From: Acinetobacter guillouiae CIP 63.46
Lineage (GTDB): Bacteria > Pseudomonadota > Gammaproteobacteria > Pseudomonadales > Moraxellaceae
Direction: 5' to 3'
DNA length: 64,000 nucleotides
Assembly (NCBI RefSeq): GCF_000368145.1
Contig: NZ_KB849283.1
Span: 434,001 to 498,000, forward strand
The stretch's first letter is position 1. Every line of letters starts with the position of its first letter. The position numbers and the translations under genes were made by a program. The notes beneath the pieces were generated by a model. It did no database searches and was not told where the DNA came from. It saw only the letters and a list, made by a program, of their open reading frames with translations. Below are positions 16,050-23,721 of this stretch, in pieces.

Positions 16050-16391
16050 ATGAAATGGATTTTATCGTTACCTCTTATCATAATATCTACGACAAGTTTT
16101 GCTTATCAGATAACAGATTATTCAGGGAAGTGTTTTACACTAAATGAGAAAAAAACTTATTCCTGCTCAATTCAAAAAGGAGTAAGTGCTGGTGGAAAGT
16201 TTGTATACATAGAATTTGATCAAAATGAATATTTAATCGAGCAATCAACAACATGTGGTGGTAAATGTAAACCTTATTTAGGTACAACTCCAGAAAATGT
16301 ATTGTTTGCTAAAAACTATAAAAAAGATCAATGGAATTGTTACAAGCAAGAGCAAGGCAATATGAATATTTGTTATAGGATAACTAAATAA
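16050..16391 (+). CDS. Secreted Cys-rich small protein
   Basis: A 113-residue protein with a signal peptide (MKWILSLPLIIISTTSFA). The mature part has six cysteines and ends in QWNCYKQEQGNMNICYRI. The same end (IWSCYKQVSGEINVCFKV) and the YxIxQ segment before a Cys pair occur in the protein at 35322-35705, so the two are paralogues. Probably periplasmic and disulfide-bonded. Unknown role, likely lysogenic cargo. Confidence 0.7.
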   Translation: MKWILSLPLIIISTTSFAYQITDYSGKCFTLNEKKTYSCSIQKGVSAGGKFVYIEFDQNEYLIEQSTTCGGKCKPYLGTTPENVLFAKNYKKDQWNCYKQEQGNMNICYRITK

Positions 16392-16486
16392 ATTAATTAT
16401 AGAAGCTCATCGAAAGGTGGGTTTTTTATTTAAAACAATTCTGTAAGGTTTAGGTGCTAAGATACCATTGAAGAATAGGAAAACAC

Positions 16487-16723
16487 ATGAACATTTGTAT
16501 TGGTGGTCCTTGGCATGGAAGTAAGTTGCTGGGGAATGTAAGTCATGAGAAGTTTTTCAAAATTAAAGGTTCTACATCAAATTCAATTACAACCTATTTA
16601 AAAAAAATAGTTAAGTTTAAGAACGAAGAGTATGTATTTTGGGTCTCTGATGAGTTATTAGATATGCAAGCTGATGAAATAATTAGAGGTTATTTAGTTA
16701 AAAAATTTCATACAAGCATCTGA
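16487..16723 (+). CDS. Small phage protein, intact member of a three-copy family
   Basis: A 78-residue protein starting MNICIGGPWHGSK, with a FWVSDELLDMQADEI segment near the middle. The ATG follows AGGA in the shared upstream string AATAGGAAAACACATGAA. Two damaged relatives are at 20717-20890 and 22369-22541. Function unknown; small CIGG-x-x-HG proteins of this kind are, as far as I recall, common in Acinetobacter prophages. Confidence 0.65.
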   Translation: MNICIGGPWHGSKLLGNVSHEKFFKIKGSTSNSITTYLKKIVKFKNEEYVFWVSDELLDMQADEIIRGYLVKKFHTSI

Positions 16724-16825
16724 AATTCTAGAAGATATAAAACGGGCTAATTTATTTTAATAACAAATTTATAGTGGAACATGATCACAAAACATTCTAA
16801 TTTTGTACTTTAAAAGGAGTTGATT

Positions 16826-16996
16826 ATGAAAAATATCTTAATCGTAGTTATGATGTTTAGTGGCTTAAGTCTTACGGCTTGCGCTGTACATACTCCTGAA
16901 GGAAGCATCGTTGTAGATCCTGATGGGCGTTACAATGGTGGGCATGGAAATGGTAAATTCTGTCCTCCTGGTCAAGCGAAGAAAAACAATTGCTAG
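16826..16996 (+). CDS. Small lipoprotein
   Basis: A 56-residue reading frame too short for usual calling. AAAAGGAGT precedes the ATG by 6 bases. The N-terminus MKNILIVVMMFSGLSLTAC is a lipoprotein signal with lipobox LTAC, and the mature part is polar (VDPDGRYNGGHGNGKFCPPG). It is likely anchored in the envelope. A terminator follows. Probable lysogenic cargo of unknown role. Confidence 0.7.
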   Translation: MKNILIVVMMFSGLSLTACAVHTPEGSIVVDPDGRYNGGHGNGKFCPPGQAKKNNC

Positions 16997-17020
16997 AACA
17001 TTCAAATATATTATAAAAAT

Positions 17021-17045
17021 AAAAGATGCTTTAGGGCGTCTTTTA
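17021..17045 (+). terminator. Weak terminator
   Basis: A 9-bp stem, AAAAGATGC with GCGTCTTTT (one G-T pair), ending in TTTT, after the small lipoprotein gene. Confidence 0.5.
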
Positions 17046-17136
17046 TAAATTTTAATACATGCATAAGTTAAAATGTATTAATTTGCTCAAATTAATGCTT
17101 AAATGAGTTTAGTATCACAATTTAAGGATGCTAAGT

Positions 17137-17370
17137 ATGCAATATAAAAATAAACTATTTATTGTTGATAATGATGGCAATGAACATGATATTTCTAAAT
17201 TTGAAATAGGGAGTAATGGCGAAATATTAGTGAAAGATCCAGGTGTAATTATTGAAAAAGGCTTTAAGATAATTACAAAAAAGAAGGGGGTTTGTTCTCA
17301 AATATTTTTAGTCAATCAAGTGACTAAAATTTATAATGAATTAATCGTAATTAATGTTAAAGAGTTTTAG
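17137..17370 (+). CDS. Hypothetical small protein
   Basis: A 77-residue protein, MQYKNKLFIVDNDGNEHDIS, predicted mostly beta with a KIITKKKG loop. I start at the ATG at 17137, with AAGGA 8 bases upstream; the ATG at 17128 overlaps that site. It has its own terminator. No family recognised. Confidence 0.6.
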   Translation: MQYKNKLFIVDNDGNEHDISKFEIGSNGEILVKDPGVIIEKGFKIITKKKGVCSQIFLVNQVTKIYNELIVINVKEF

Positions 17371-17462
17371 TTAAAAATATTAAATCAATAAATTTATATT
17401 GCATTACAAAAATAATGAGCGTATATTTTTTGCATACACATAGTAAAACAAATTCAATTTCC

Positions 17463-17495
17463 AAACCCATATTTCTAATCATATGGGTTTTTTTT
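17463..17495 (+). terminator. Rho-independent terminator
   Basis: A perfect 10-bp stem, AAACCCATAT with ATATGGGTTT, followed by a T-run. Confidence 0.75.
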
Positions 17496-17607
17496 ATTTA
17501 GCAAAATATATTAATTTAGTAGCTTTTGGAAAAAACATCTAAATTAAAAATAAGCTCTATTGAATTTTAAAAATAATTTTTACATAAGAAAAAAACCTAA
17601 TGAATTT

Positions 17608-17632
17608 TGAACCGTACCGGGTTTGTCGGAGA
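17608..17632 (+). repeat. IS left inverted repeat
   Basis: 25 bp beginning TGAACCGTACCGGGTTTG, identical to the reverse complement of 18892-18916. Confidence 0.93.
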
Positions 17633-17657
17633 GTCAATATTCTGAGAGACTATCCCG

Positions 17658-17975
17658 ATGACAAAATTAAAATATACCCCTGAAATCAGAGAAAGAGCGG
17701 TTCAATTATTGATTGAATCTGAAAAAGATTATCCATCGAATTGGGCTGCGATCACAGCTATTGCTCCTAAAATCGGTTGTACTCCTGAAACACTACGTGT
17801 TTGGTATCAAAAATATTTAGATAAACAAAATCCAGTTAAAGTACAGCAGCTTTCAGACCAAGAACGTATCAAACAACTCGAACGCGAAAATAAAGAACTG
17901 CAACGCGCCAATGAGATTCTACGTAAAGCAGCCGCTTTTTTCGCCCAGGCGGAGCTCGACCGCCCACACAAATAA
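17658..17975 (+). CDS. IS3-family transposase OrfA
   Basis: A 105-residue DNA-binding subunit: helix-turn-helix (WAAITAIAPKIGCTPETLRVWY) followed by a leucine-zipper region (QERIKQLERENKELQRANEI). The slippery heptamer T-TTT-TTC at 17936-17942 is in phase near the end. A -1 shift there continues into the orfB frame without a stop, giving the OrfAB transposase. OrfA alone regulates transposition. Confidence 0.93.
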   Translation: MTKLKYTPEIRERAVQLLIESEKDYPSNWAAITAIAPKIGCTPETLRVWYQKYLDKQNPVKVQQLSDQERIKQLERENKELQRANEILRKAAAFFAQAELDRPHK

Positions 17976-18877
17976 TGGTGGATTTTATCCATAATAATAA
18001 AGAGCTGTACGGAGTCGAGGCGATTTGTAGAATTTTACCGATCGCACCTTCAACCTATTACCGGACTCTAGATCTCTGCGAAAATCCAGAACATCGAGCA
18101 AAGCGAGATTTACATGACTTGCATCATGCTGAGGAGATTAAACGAATTTGGAAGGAAAGTTCAGGTCGGTATGGTGTACGTAAAGTCTGGCAACAACTGA
18201 AACGTGAAGGCTATATTATTGCACGCTGTACTGTTGCTCGATTAATGAAAAAGCTAGGTATACAAGGTGTTTGGCGAGGTAAGAACAAACAAACCACCCG
18301 TAGCCGAGATGACCAAAAACGAGCAGATGATTTAGTGAAACGTAATTTTACTGCTGATCATCCTGACCAACTGTGGGTCAGTGACTTTACGTATATTCAA
18401 ACAAATTCAGGCTGGGTCTATACCGCCTTTATTATTGATGTGTTCTCACGAGCAATTGTTGGCTGGAAAGTATCTACACGAATGAATACAGATATGGTGC
18501 TCGATGCATTAGAGCAAGCATTGCATGATCGAGGCATGCCAAAGAATGTGATTCATCATTCCGATAGAGGTGTGCAATATCTTTCCATTCGTTATACCAA
18601 TCGTTTAGAAGCAGCAAATTTACGAGCATCAGTCGGTACGACCGGTGATTCATACGATAATGCTTTGGCTGAAACGGTGAATGGCTTATACAAAACAGAG
18701 GTGATTGAATATCTAAAAGCAGGTTGGCAAGGTTTAGCGGATGTACAACTTGCGACACTAAATTGGGTAGATTGGTTCAATAAAAAGCGTGTACACAGTG
18801 CACTGGGTTATGTATCGCCTTTTGAGTTTGAAGCAATGTACTATGATAAGATTAACCCGTTAGGTCAGGTGGCCTAA
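17975..18877 (+). CDS. IS3-family transposase OrfB (DDE integrase core)
   Basis: A 300-residue catalytic domain. An HTH_21-like stretch (EIKRIWKESSGRYGVRKVW) is followed by the rve core, with catalytic Asp in VSDFTYIQ, Asp in HSDRGVQY and Glu in NALAETVNG. It is used mainly as the -1 frameshift fusion with OrfA. Full length, no internal damage. Confidence 0.93.
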   Translation: MVDFIHNNKELYGVEAICRILPIAPSTYYRTLDLCENPEHRAKRDLHDLHHAEEIKRIWKESSGRYGVRKVWQQLKREGYIIARCTVARLMKKLGIQGVWRGKNKQTTRSRDDQKRADDLVKRNFTADHPDQLWVSDFTYIQTNSGWVYTAFIIDVFSRAIVGWKVSTRMNTDMVLDALEQALHDRGMPKNVIHHSDRGVQYLSIRYTNRLEAANLRASVGTTGDSYDNALAETVNGLYKTEVIEYLKAGWQGLADVQLATLNWVDWFNKKRVHSALGYVSPFEFEAMYYDKINPLGQVA

Positions 18878-18891
18878 CTTAAATAAAAAAG

Positions 18892-18916
18892 TCTCCGACA
18901 AACCCGGTACGGTTCA
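18892..18916 (-). repeat. IS right inverted repeat
   Basis: A perfect 25-bp match to the left repeat in inverted orientation; TTT target duplication follows. Confidence 0.93.
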
Positions 18917-19060
18917 TTTCATATATTGTACAAATTTTAAGAACTTTAATTTTGTTACACCCACTTACAGCATATACAAAAAGTAGCTAAAGTGCTTTAG
19001 AAGACAACAAAATTGAATGGTATCTTAAAAATTATCATATATACATATTAGAGGTGAGTT

Positions 19061-19195
19061 ATGAAAATATTAACCTTATTAAGTATAGGGATAATTAGTA
19101 GTTGTTTTTACAAAACCTTTAAAGCTAAAAGCTTAAAATCCGCAGAGTTGGATTTTGATAAATACGTTGAAAATATTATTCTTAAAGGTTTTTAG
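19061..19195 (+). CDS. Very small lipoprotein-like protein
   Basis: A 44-residue frame, MKILTLLSIGIISSCFYKTF, preceded by GAGGTGAG at 3-9 bases. The N-terminus is hydrophobic with a possible lipobox (ISSC). The rest is Lys-rich. It is downstream of the IS on the same strand. Function unknown; too short for confidence in processing. Confidence 0.5.
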   Translation: MKILTLLSIGIISSCFYKTFKAKSLKSAELDFDKYVENIILKGF

Positions 19196-19372
19196 ATTGT
19201 TAAATTTGTACGAGTGTGGGTAAAAATAAAGTTTTATATTTTATTTTTCTCATTAATTTTATGATCTTACAATGCTGTTACATCTTTTAGGAATATTCCA
19301 TCTGGAGTATGGATTTATAAAAAATCATGGATATCTATAAGCTTATCAAAAGATATGCTTTTTAGTGAGTAT

Positions 19373-19492
19373 ATGGATGTGATTCAATACATTAAATGTT
19401 TCATTGGCTTACACAGAGTATTTGATACTCACTATTGTAAAGATGGTGAATTAACAGTCTGTCGTCATTGCCTTAAAGTTGTTAGTAACTAG
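19373..19492 (+). CDS. Small Cys/His zinc-finger-like protein
   Basis: A 39-residue frame, MDVIQYIKCFIGLHRVFD. The pattern C-x4-H-x6-HYC and CRHC would bind zinc. An in-frame ATG at 19355 is an alternative start; neither has a strong ribosome site. It resembles the 36-residue protein at 22971-23081, which also ends C-x2-C-x-KVV. Confidence 0.45.
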   Translation: MDVIQYIKCFIGLHRVFDTHYCKDGELTVCRHCLKVVSN

Positions 19493-19587
19493 TCTGACAA
19501 GTTCTAAAATAAAGCTAATTTTTTAAAATACTTAAAATTATTAGCCTTATTTTAGACTACTTAAAATTACTCAAATGAGAACATGTA

Positions 19588-19848
19588 ATGTTAAACACAG
19601 CTATAGAAGAATCGAAAAATATTTCTAAAGAAACCCGATATAGTTCAATAGAGCAACTTAAAATTTTCTTGAAATCACAAGTTGTCAAAAAAGCGGACTT
19701 GGGTGAAATTTCAGTGAGTGAAAATATTTCTAAAGAGATCAATCAACATCAAATCAGAGTATTAAGTGAAGAGTTTAAGCAATCAGGATACAAAGTTAAA
19801 ATTTCATCAACAAGTGATGAGACGATATTTTCTATTTTTTGGGATTAA
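19588..19848 (+). CDS. Hypothetical small protein
   Basis: An 86-residue acidic, helical protein with a predicted C-terminal strand (YKVKISSTSDETIFSIFW). It has no recognisable domain, signal peptide or membrane segment. A terminator hairpin lies about 120 bp downstream. Unknown. Confidence 0.5.
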   Translation: MLNTAIEESKNISKETRYSSIEQLKIFLKSQVVKKADLGEISVSENISKEINQHQIRVLSEEFKQSGYKVKISSTSDETIFSIFWD

Positions 19849-20236
19849 TATTGATAGTTCAGCTCCCTTGATATAATTAAGGTTGCATAGTCCCAAAATT
19901 AAATGTATATTTTTCATAGTGGTCATATTACATTTATCTGACACCTAACAAATTTACCTTTTAATATACCCATTGAGTCTAATCATTGGGTATTTTTTTA
20001 TCTTAAATTTATGTGTTGTAATGAAACTCATTATCATTTATTGTATTTAATCTCAATCTAAGCTATGTAGATTGTGAATTTGTTGACAGCCCGGAAAGAC
20101 GGGCACTTATTAAAATTTAACCCAGACCCCTTTATCATTTTTAATTTTTCTTCAATAACTTAAGTATGTGTAATTAGCATGAATGTTGCTTCTCGTGTAT
20201 AATGTGTAAACAATTATTAGATAAGGTAGTAAAGTT
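19849..20236. other. Intergenic stretch of 388 bp
   Basis: It contains a terminator (19966-19999) and an isolated GC hairpin, GCCCG-GAAAGA-CGGGC (about 20088-20103), without a T-run. No open frame I can support. Confidence 0.5.
19966..19999 (+). terminator. Rho-independent terminator
   Basis: A 7-bp stem, ATACCCA with TGGGTAT, then T7. Same stem type as those at 16002 and 21642. Confidence 0.65.
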
Positions 20237-20344
20237 ATGTACTACTCTATGAATGCAATGTTTTTCTTTGCTATATTTCTTATTCTTACATTATTGATGT
20301 ATCTATTTGGTGGTTTAAACTCAGGTTTAGTATTCTATAGATAG
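20237..20344 (+). CDS. Tiny single-span membrane protein
   Basis: A 35-residue frame, MYYSMNAMFFFAIFLILTLL, almost entirely one membrane helix with an NSGLVFYR tail. AAGG is 12 bases upstream. It is followed at once by a strong terminator, which supports it as an independent small gene. Function unknown. Confidence 0.5.
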   Translation: MYYSMNAMFFFAIFLILTLLMYLFGGLNSGLVFYR

Positions 20345-20361
20345 CTTTTGTAACCTAAATT

Positions 20362-20388
20362 AAAGCTCACTTTTCAGTGAGCTTTTTT
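20362..20388 (+). terminator. Rho-independent terminator
   Basis: A 10-bp stem, AAAGCTCACT with AGTGAGCTTT, plus T-run. Confidence 0.75.
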
Positions 20389-20396
20389 GTGGAATA

Positions 20397-20540
20397 CTAT
20401 TTAGTTGGAGGTGTTTTGGGGGCTTTTGGTTTTAAATCAGATGACTCTGACTTATGTTCCCAAGCAGCTGGTTGATCTTTTTTAGGATTGGTATCCGTTT
20501 CGAGGAAATAATCTTTAACCTTTTGAATTAAGCTTTTCAT
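20397..20540 (-). CDS. Small Pro/Lys-rich disordered protein
   Basis: A 47-residue frame, MKSLIQKVKDYFLETDTNPK, with an N-terminal amphipathic helix and a tail rich in Pro, Lys and Asp/Ser (LKPKAPKTPPTK). The strand is opposite to its neighbours. Two other disordered minus-strand proteins lie at 25149 and 26139. Unknown function. Confidence 0.5.
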   Translation of the reverse strand: MKSLIQKVKDYFLETDTNPKKDQPAAWEHKSESSDLKPKAPKTPPTK

Positions 20541-20716
20541 GATCTTGCCTGTATTATAATAGGTAATTATTAATGCTAGTCCTATTGATCACTTACATTA
20601 AGGTAGTTGTGAGAGAGTTATGTAGGAATACCAATTTAAGGATTAAAACTTTTCACTGATGGAATAGACCAATCAAGAAATAATTGATGCAGTTCTATCG
20701 ATAAATATGAAAACGG

Positions 20717-20890
20717 ATGAGCATTTGTGTCATTGGTGAGCTAAATAGTCAAGTTTAGAGAAGAGTCCAAAGTATTACTTTCAACAGACAATCGTAATTG
20801 TTGAAATTTCATAAAAGTTTTGGTTCTCAGATAAAGTACGTTTTTATGATTCTTTATCGAACCTGAAAAGCTGGCAAGACAAATTTAAAA
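20717..20890 (+). pseudogene. Decayed copy of the 16487 small-protein family
   Basis: It starts MSICVIGELNSQV and then stops. The DNA downstream still matches the 22369 copy strongly (TTTTGGTTCTCAGATAAAGT, and GAAAAGCTGGCAAGAC), but with frame changes and stops. The rest of 20541-21076 holds no other supported gene. Confidence 0.65.
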
Positions 20891-21076
20891 TTGTTATTTA
20901 TAAAGGTACCTATAGTTAGGTGTATTTAAATTTTTTTTGTTTACATTCATAATGATTATTAATTACAGTTACAAAAAAGGCTGTGGGATTGTTGGTTTTT
21001 TGATCTTTATTGTTAAGAATTCGTAAATAATATGTGTAATATATAACCGTTAGCTCCAATATCAGCGATTAAAAAA

Positions 21077-21361
21077 ATGTCAAACGGCTTTGAATTACAT
21101 GTATTAACGCAAATTTATGATTTTGTGAACGAAAGATCTAATTTTTCTAAAAAATCAGAGTTGGATCAAATTTTGGATTACTTTGTTACTTTGAACAAAG
21201 GTAGTGATTCAGATTTTAAATTTGTTTCACCATACAAAATATATGGAGATTTTGGAGAACATGAGTTCATTAATATTAGACAAGCACCTAATTTCAAAGA
21301 TAAGGATAGATTTTTATCTTGGTTAAACATTCAGTTCAATCATCAACAAGAAATTTTGTAG
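21077..21361 (+). CDS. Hypothetical small protein
   Basis: A 94-residue soluble protein, MSNGFELHVLTQIYDF, with helical N-terminal and mixed C-terminal parts. It is separated by 11 bp from the next gene, with which it probably forms an operon. No family recognised. Confidence 0.55.
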   Translation: MSNGFELHVLTQIYDFVNERSNFSKKSELDQILDYFVTLNKGSDSDFKFVSPYKIYGDFGEHEFINIRQAPNFKDKDRFLSWLNIQFNHQQEIL

Positions 21362-21372
21362 GTAGGTTATAA

Positions 21373-21567
21373 GTGCCTAATAGACGAAAACGAATTAAAA
21401 GTGGCACTGATTGGTCAAGTGATCAAGATTGCTTACTTATAGAAAAAGCAAATTTCAGTATGGAAGATCTATTGGAAATTCTGCCATATTCGGAAGATGA
21501 AATTAATGCCCGGAAAAAAGACTTGGGAATTTTAAAAAATATAGAGTCAGTTGAAAAGACAAGATGA
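21373..21567 (+). CDS. Small Myb/SANT-like putative DNA-binding protein
   Basis: A 64-residue protein starting at GTG with AGGTAGG about 7 bases upstream. The basic N-terminus PNRRKRIK is followed by W-x3-D-x3-L, a spaced second helix and SEDEINARKKDLGI, a pattern like Myb/SANT three-helix domains of phage regulators. Fold guess only. Confidence 0.5.
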   Translation: MPNRRKRIKSGTDWSSDQDCLLIEKANFSMEDLLEILPYSEDEINARKKDLGILKNIESVEKTR

Positions 21568-21641
21568 TTATAATTAACGTTGTGCTTGTATTTAAATAAT
21601 ATTTTAAGAACAAGAAAGACTCAATCTAATGTAAGCTTTAT

Positions 21642-21675
21642 ATACCCACGAACTCCAATAAGTGGGTATTTTTTT
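21642..21675 (+). terminator. Rho-independent terminator
   Basis: An 8-bp stem, ATACCCAC with GTGGGTAT, then T7. Ends the 21077-21567 operon. Confidence 0.75.
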
Positions 21676-21799
21676 AGCTAAAATAGCTTTTATATCTTGT
21701 AGTTAAGTCCGCCTAGTAGTATCTTTCCCTTGTGATCGAATAACATCTTATTTAGTCATTCGGTTTTTAATCGATCATTCGTTTTGTGTTTGGACGAGA

Positions 21800-21823
21800 A
21801 GCCCACCTTAAGGTGGGTTTTTT
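21800..21823 (+). terminator. Rho-independent terminator
   Basis: The perfect palindrome CCCACCTTAAGGTGGG followed by T6. No gene is seen just upstream, so it may end a lost gene or a small RNA. Confidence 0.7.
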
Positions 21824-21978
21824 ATCTTGTAGCTTATCCATTTAAAGCGGGTAAAAGAGTCCTTGGTGGAAACAGAGAAATAAATTCCGAGTGGAAACCT
21901 TTAGTTTGGTGCAAGTCCAAATCAAGATCCCCATTAGGCTTACTTTTCAGTGGGATTTAATTTTATAGAGAACTCAAC

Positions 21979-22311
21979 ATGAAAAAAATAATTTTACTTT
22001 TAACATTTATCCCTGCACTTACTCATGCAAGTTATTGTGAAAATATTGCTCAATTCCATGTACTTTCAGGATTTTGGAAAATTGATGGTGTGTCAAAAGA
22101 AGTTGCACTAGAAAGAGTTAAGGGGTTAGGGGTTTTATATACAGACTTAGAATCTGGTAAACCCCTAACTAAAGAGTTTAATGAAATAGTTGAAGATACA
22201 TATAAAAATGATTACTTTAAAAGTAATGATCAGGATGTTTCTGGGTATACATCTAGTATGACGTATGGCTATGCGACGATATTGGCAACATGTTTAGCCG
22301 AACATCTTTAA
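21979..22311 (+). CDS. Secreted small protein
   Basis: A 110-residue protein with a clear signal peptide, MKKIILLLTFIPALTHA, cleaved before SYCEN. The mature part is helical with two cysteines (YCENI, ATCLAEHL). The fold suggests a Rap1a/Tai-like or similar small periplasmic protein, but I cannot name the family. Likely lysogenic cargo. Confidence 0.65.
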   Translation: MKKIILLLTFIPALTHASYCENIAQFHVLSGFWKIDGVSKEVALERVKGLGVLYTDLESGKPLTKEFNEIVEDTYKNDYFKSNDQDVSGYTSSMTYGYATILATCLAEHL

Positions 22312-22368
22312 TATTACGTTATTCAAAATTCATTGGTGTTAAACTCCTACTGCTAAATAGGAAAACAC

Positions 22369-22541
22369 ATGAATATTGCATCGGTGGTGAGCTGGGGGGG
22401 CAAATTGTACAGAATAGCCCAAACGATTACCTCCAGCAGTCAATGGTAATTGGCGACAAGACCTATAAGTTTTGGTTTTCAGATAAAGTAGGTTTTCATG
22501 ATGCGTTTGTCGAAGCTGAGAAGCTGGCAAGGCAGGGTTGA
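22369..22541 (+). pseudogene. Frameshifted copy of the 16487 small-protein family
   Basis: The upstream string AATAGGAAAACACATGAA is shared with the intact gene. After ATGAATATT one T is missing compared with ATGAACATTTG. The ATG therefore leads out of frame, while the body CIGGELGGQIVQ to KFWFSDKVGFHDAF stays intact in another frame to 22541. A single-base loss near the start explains it. Confidence 0.7.
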
Positions 22542-22683
22542 AATAAGGGGCGCTTAGGCGTCTTTTTTTACGTCTAAACTTTATAAAGATACTTGTGACG
22601 TGCACAAGTAATCTATTGAGGATTGACTCATGAAAGATCGTTAGCTTTAAAAGCAACTTGGATTTGTGACGTTTACCAAAATA

Positions 22684-22842
22684 ATGGTGAACTATAAGCG
22701 CAAACGGTGGGATGCAGAAACCAGCCGTATAAATCGGTTTGAATCCTATGTGGTTTCGTCACACATTGAGTTAGCCTCAGAGCCTTAAATTGTGGGTGAC
22801 TCCCCGACCAAAGAGATTGAAAGACACAGAGCAGATCAATAG
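22684..22842 (+). pseudogene. Small frame interrupted by one nonsense codon
   Basis: The frame reads MVNYKRKRWDAETSRINRFE to ELASEP, then TAA (22786-22788). It continues in the same frame as IVGDSPTKEIERHRADQ to a stop at 22842. A GTG at 22666 is an alternative start. It looks like a small basic protein cut by a point mutation, although the 34-residue first part may still be made. The rest of 22542-22970 shows no other gene. Confidence 0.4.
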
Positions 22843-22921
22843 CTAACTTTGAGAAGTTTGTTGTGTTGTGTTGAGTAGCGGTAGATCGGTAGCCGAGCTG
22901 ATCAATATCGTAATCTAAGGC

Positions 22922-22953
22922 AAGGATGTGGCAGATCACCACATCCTTTTTAA
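22922..22953 (+). terminator. Rho-independent terminator
   Basis: A perfect 10-bp stem, AAGGATGTGG with CCACATCCTT, then a T-rich tract. Confidence 0.75.
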
Positions 22954-22970
22954 TTTTATTAGAGGTATCT

Positions 22971-23081
22971 ATGCTCCGAATCAAACAAATCTTCTGCCGA
23001 CACGTGTGGGAATATTCAGATTTCTTTACGTTGAGAGAGTGTCGGAAGTGTGGGAAGGTGGTCGGAAAAAATAACACATGA
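22971..23081 (+). CDS. Small zinc-finger-like protein
   Basis: A 36-residue frame, MLRIKQIFCRHVWEYSDF, ending ECRKCGKVVGKNNT. The C-x-H and C-x2-C pairs form a plausible zinc-binding knuckle. AGAGG lies 6 bases upstream. It is related in layout to the frame at 19373-19492. Function unknown. Confidence 0.6.
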   Translation: MLRIKQIFCRHVWEYSDFFTLRECRKCGKVVGKNNT

Positions 23082-23185
23082 CAATAAAATGTCATATTAT
23101 TCAATATTCTGTACAAATTCTATCCTTGATATGCGGTGTTTCTTATTATAGATTTAAGACTAATGTTTTATTTAGGATTAAGTCT

Positions 23186-23431
23186 ATGGGCTTTCAAACT
23201 CATATCAATAGAGAACCACCATTAAGCAAGCAAAACTTTCATCAAATTGACTATACTGCTAATGGTGTTAGTTGCAAAGATAATGTCAGGACAAGTCAAA
23301 TAAAGGATGAAAAAAGTGCAATCAGTATAAGCATGATTATGTCTTTTTTATTAAGCAAACACCCAGCAGAAACCGAAATAATACTGCAATCTATATTAGA
23401 TCGAGGTCTGCAAAATGTTGAAGTGCTCTAA
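23186..23431 (+). CDS. Hypothetical small protein
   Basis: An 81-residue protein, MGFQTHINREPPLSKQNF, with a C-terminal helical region (ISMIMSFLLSKHPAETEIILQSIL). I chose the ATG at 23186, with AGGA 8 bases upstream, over the longer frame at 23078, whose start lies inside the preceding gene's end. It has its own terminator. Unknown. Confidence 0.55.
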   Translation: MGFQTHINREPPLSKQNFHQIDYTANGVSCKDNVRTSQIKDEKSAISISMIMSFLLSKHPAETEIILQSILDRGLQNVEVL

Positions 23432-23455
23432 AACTGTATGATAATTAGTAATTTT

Positions 23456-23478
23456 AAGCCCCTTCCGAGGGGTTTTTT
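23456..23478 (+). terminator. Rho-independent terminator
   Basis: A CCCCT-TCCG-AGGGG hairpin followed by T6. Confidence 0.75.
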
Positions 23479-23495
23479 AATGCCTAGAAGAAACT

Positions 23496-23669
23496 ATGAC
23501 AGACACAGTACAGGCTAGAAAAGACTTAGAGCGCTGCTGTATTGAGCTGTCTAAGTATCAAAACCTTAGTAGATCAGGATTACGACATAGTGAATTAATA
23601 GCAATAGACAATGTTATGATTCGATTGAAAGAACAGATTAAAAATTTAAGAATAGTTTTGTATGGTTGA
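23496..23669 (+). CDS. Small coiled-coil-like protein
   Basis: A 57-residue, fully helical protein, MTDTVQARKDLERCCIEL, with heptad-like leucines and isoleucines (LIAIDNVMIRLKEQIKNL). AGAAG is 6 bases upstream. Tiny helical proteins of this type are common in prophage accessory regions. Unknown function. Confidence 0.5.
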   Translation: MTDTVQARKDLERCCIELSKYQNLSRSGLRHSELIAIDNVMIRLKEQIKNLRIVLYG

Positions 23670-23721
23670 TATATCTGATACAAGTTGATAAATTATTGTT
23701 TCTAAATTGATTATAGCATTA

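Larger units (their letters stand above)
17608..18916 (+). mobile_element. IS3-family insertion sequence, complete
   Basis: A 1309-bp element with perfect 25-bp terminal inverted repeats (TG...CA ends), flanked by the 3-bp direct repeat TTT (17605-17607 and 18917-18919). It contains orfA and orfB in frames 0 and -1 with an intact DDE domain, so it looks active. It landed between small accessory genes without breaking a recognisable one. The OrfA type suggests the IS51-like group; I do not assign a name. Confidence 0.93.
21568..21978. other. Intergenic stretch of 411 bp
   Basis: It contains two terminators (21642-21675 and 21800-21823). The segment 21826-21930 has a short T-arm-like hairpin but no convincing full tRNA. 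No gene supported. Confidence 0.5.

Noticed and set aside
20020-20042. Fur-box-like string near TCATTATCATTTA
   Set aside because: In AT-rich DNA a partial match is expected by chance, and no iron-related gene follows.
21826-21930. tRNA-like segment with a 5-bp/7-base T-arm hairpin and partly matching ends (ATCTTG/CAAGAT)
   Set aside because: The total length is about 105 bases, no convincing D or anticodon arms form, and the T-loop is not canonical.
22665-22763. Segment bounded by TGTGACG and CGTCACA with a GGTTTGAATCC string, tRNA-like
   Set aside because: The arms are not spaced as in tRNA, and a sensible protein frame crosses the region. Treated as coding remnant.
22673-23116. A 147-codon minus-strand open frame
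   Set aside because: It runs antisense across a terminator hairpin, a well-supported micro-gene and an interrupted gene. Its translation is Cys/His/Ser-rich with no ribosome site, typical of a shadow frame.
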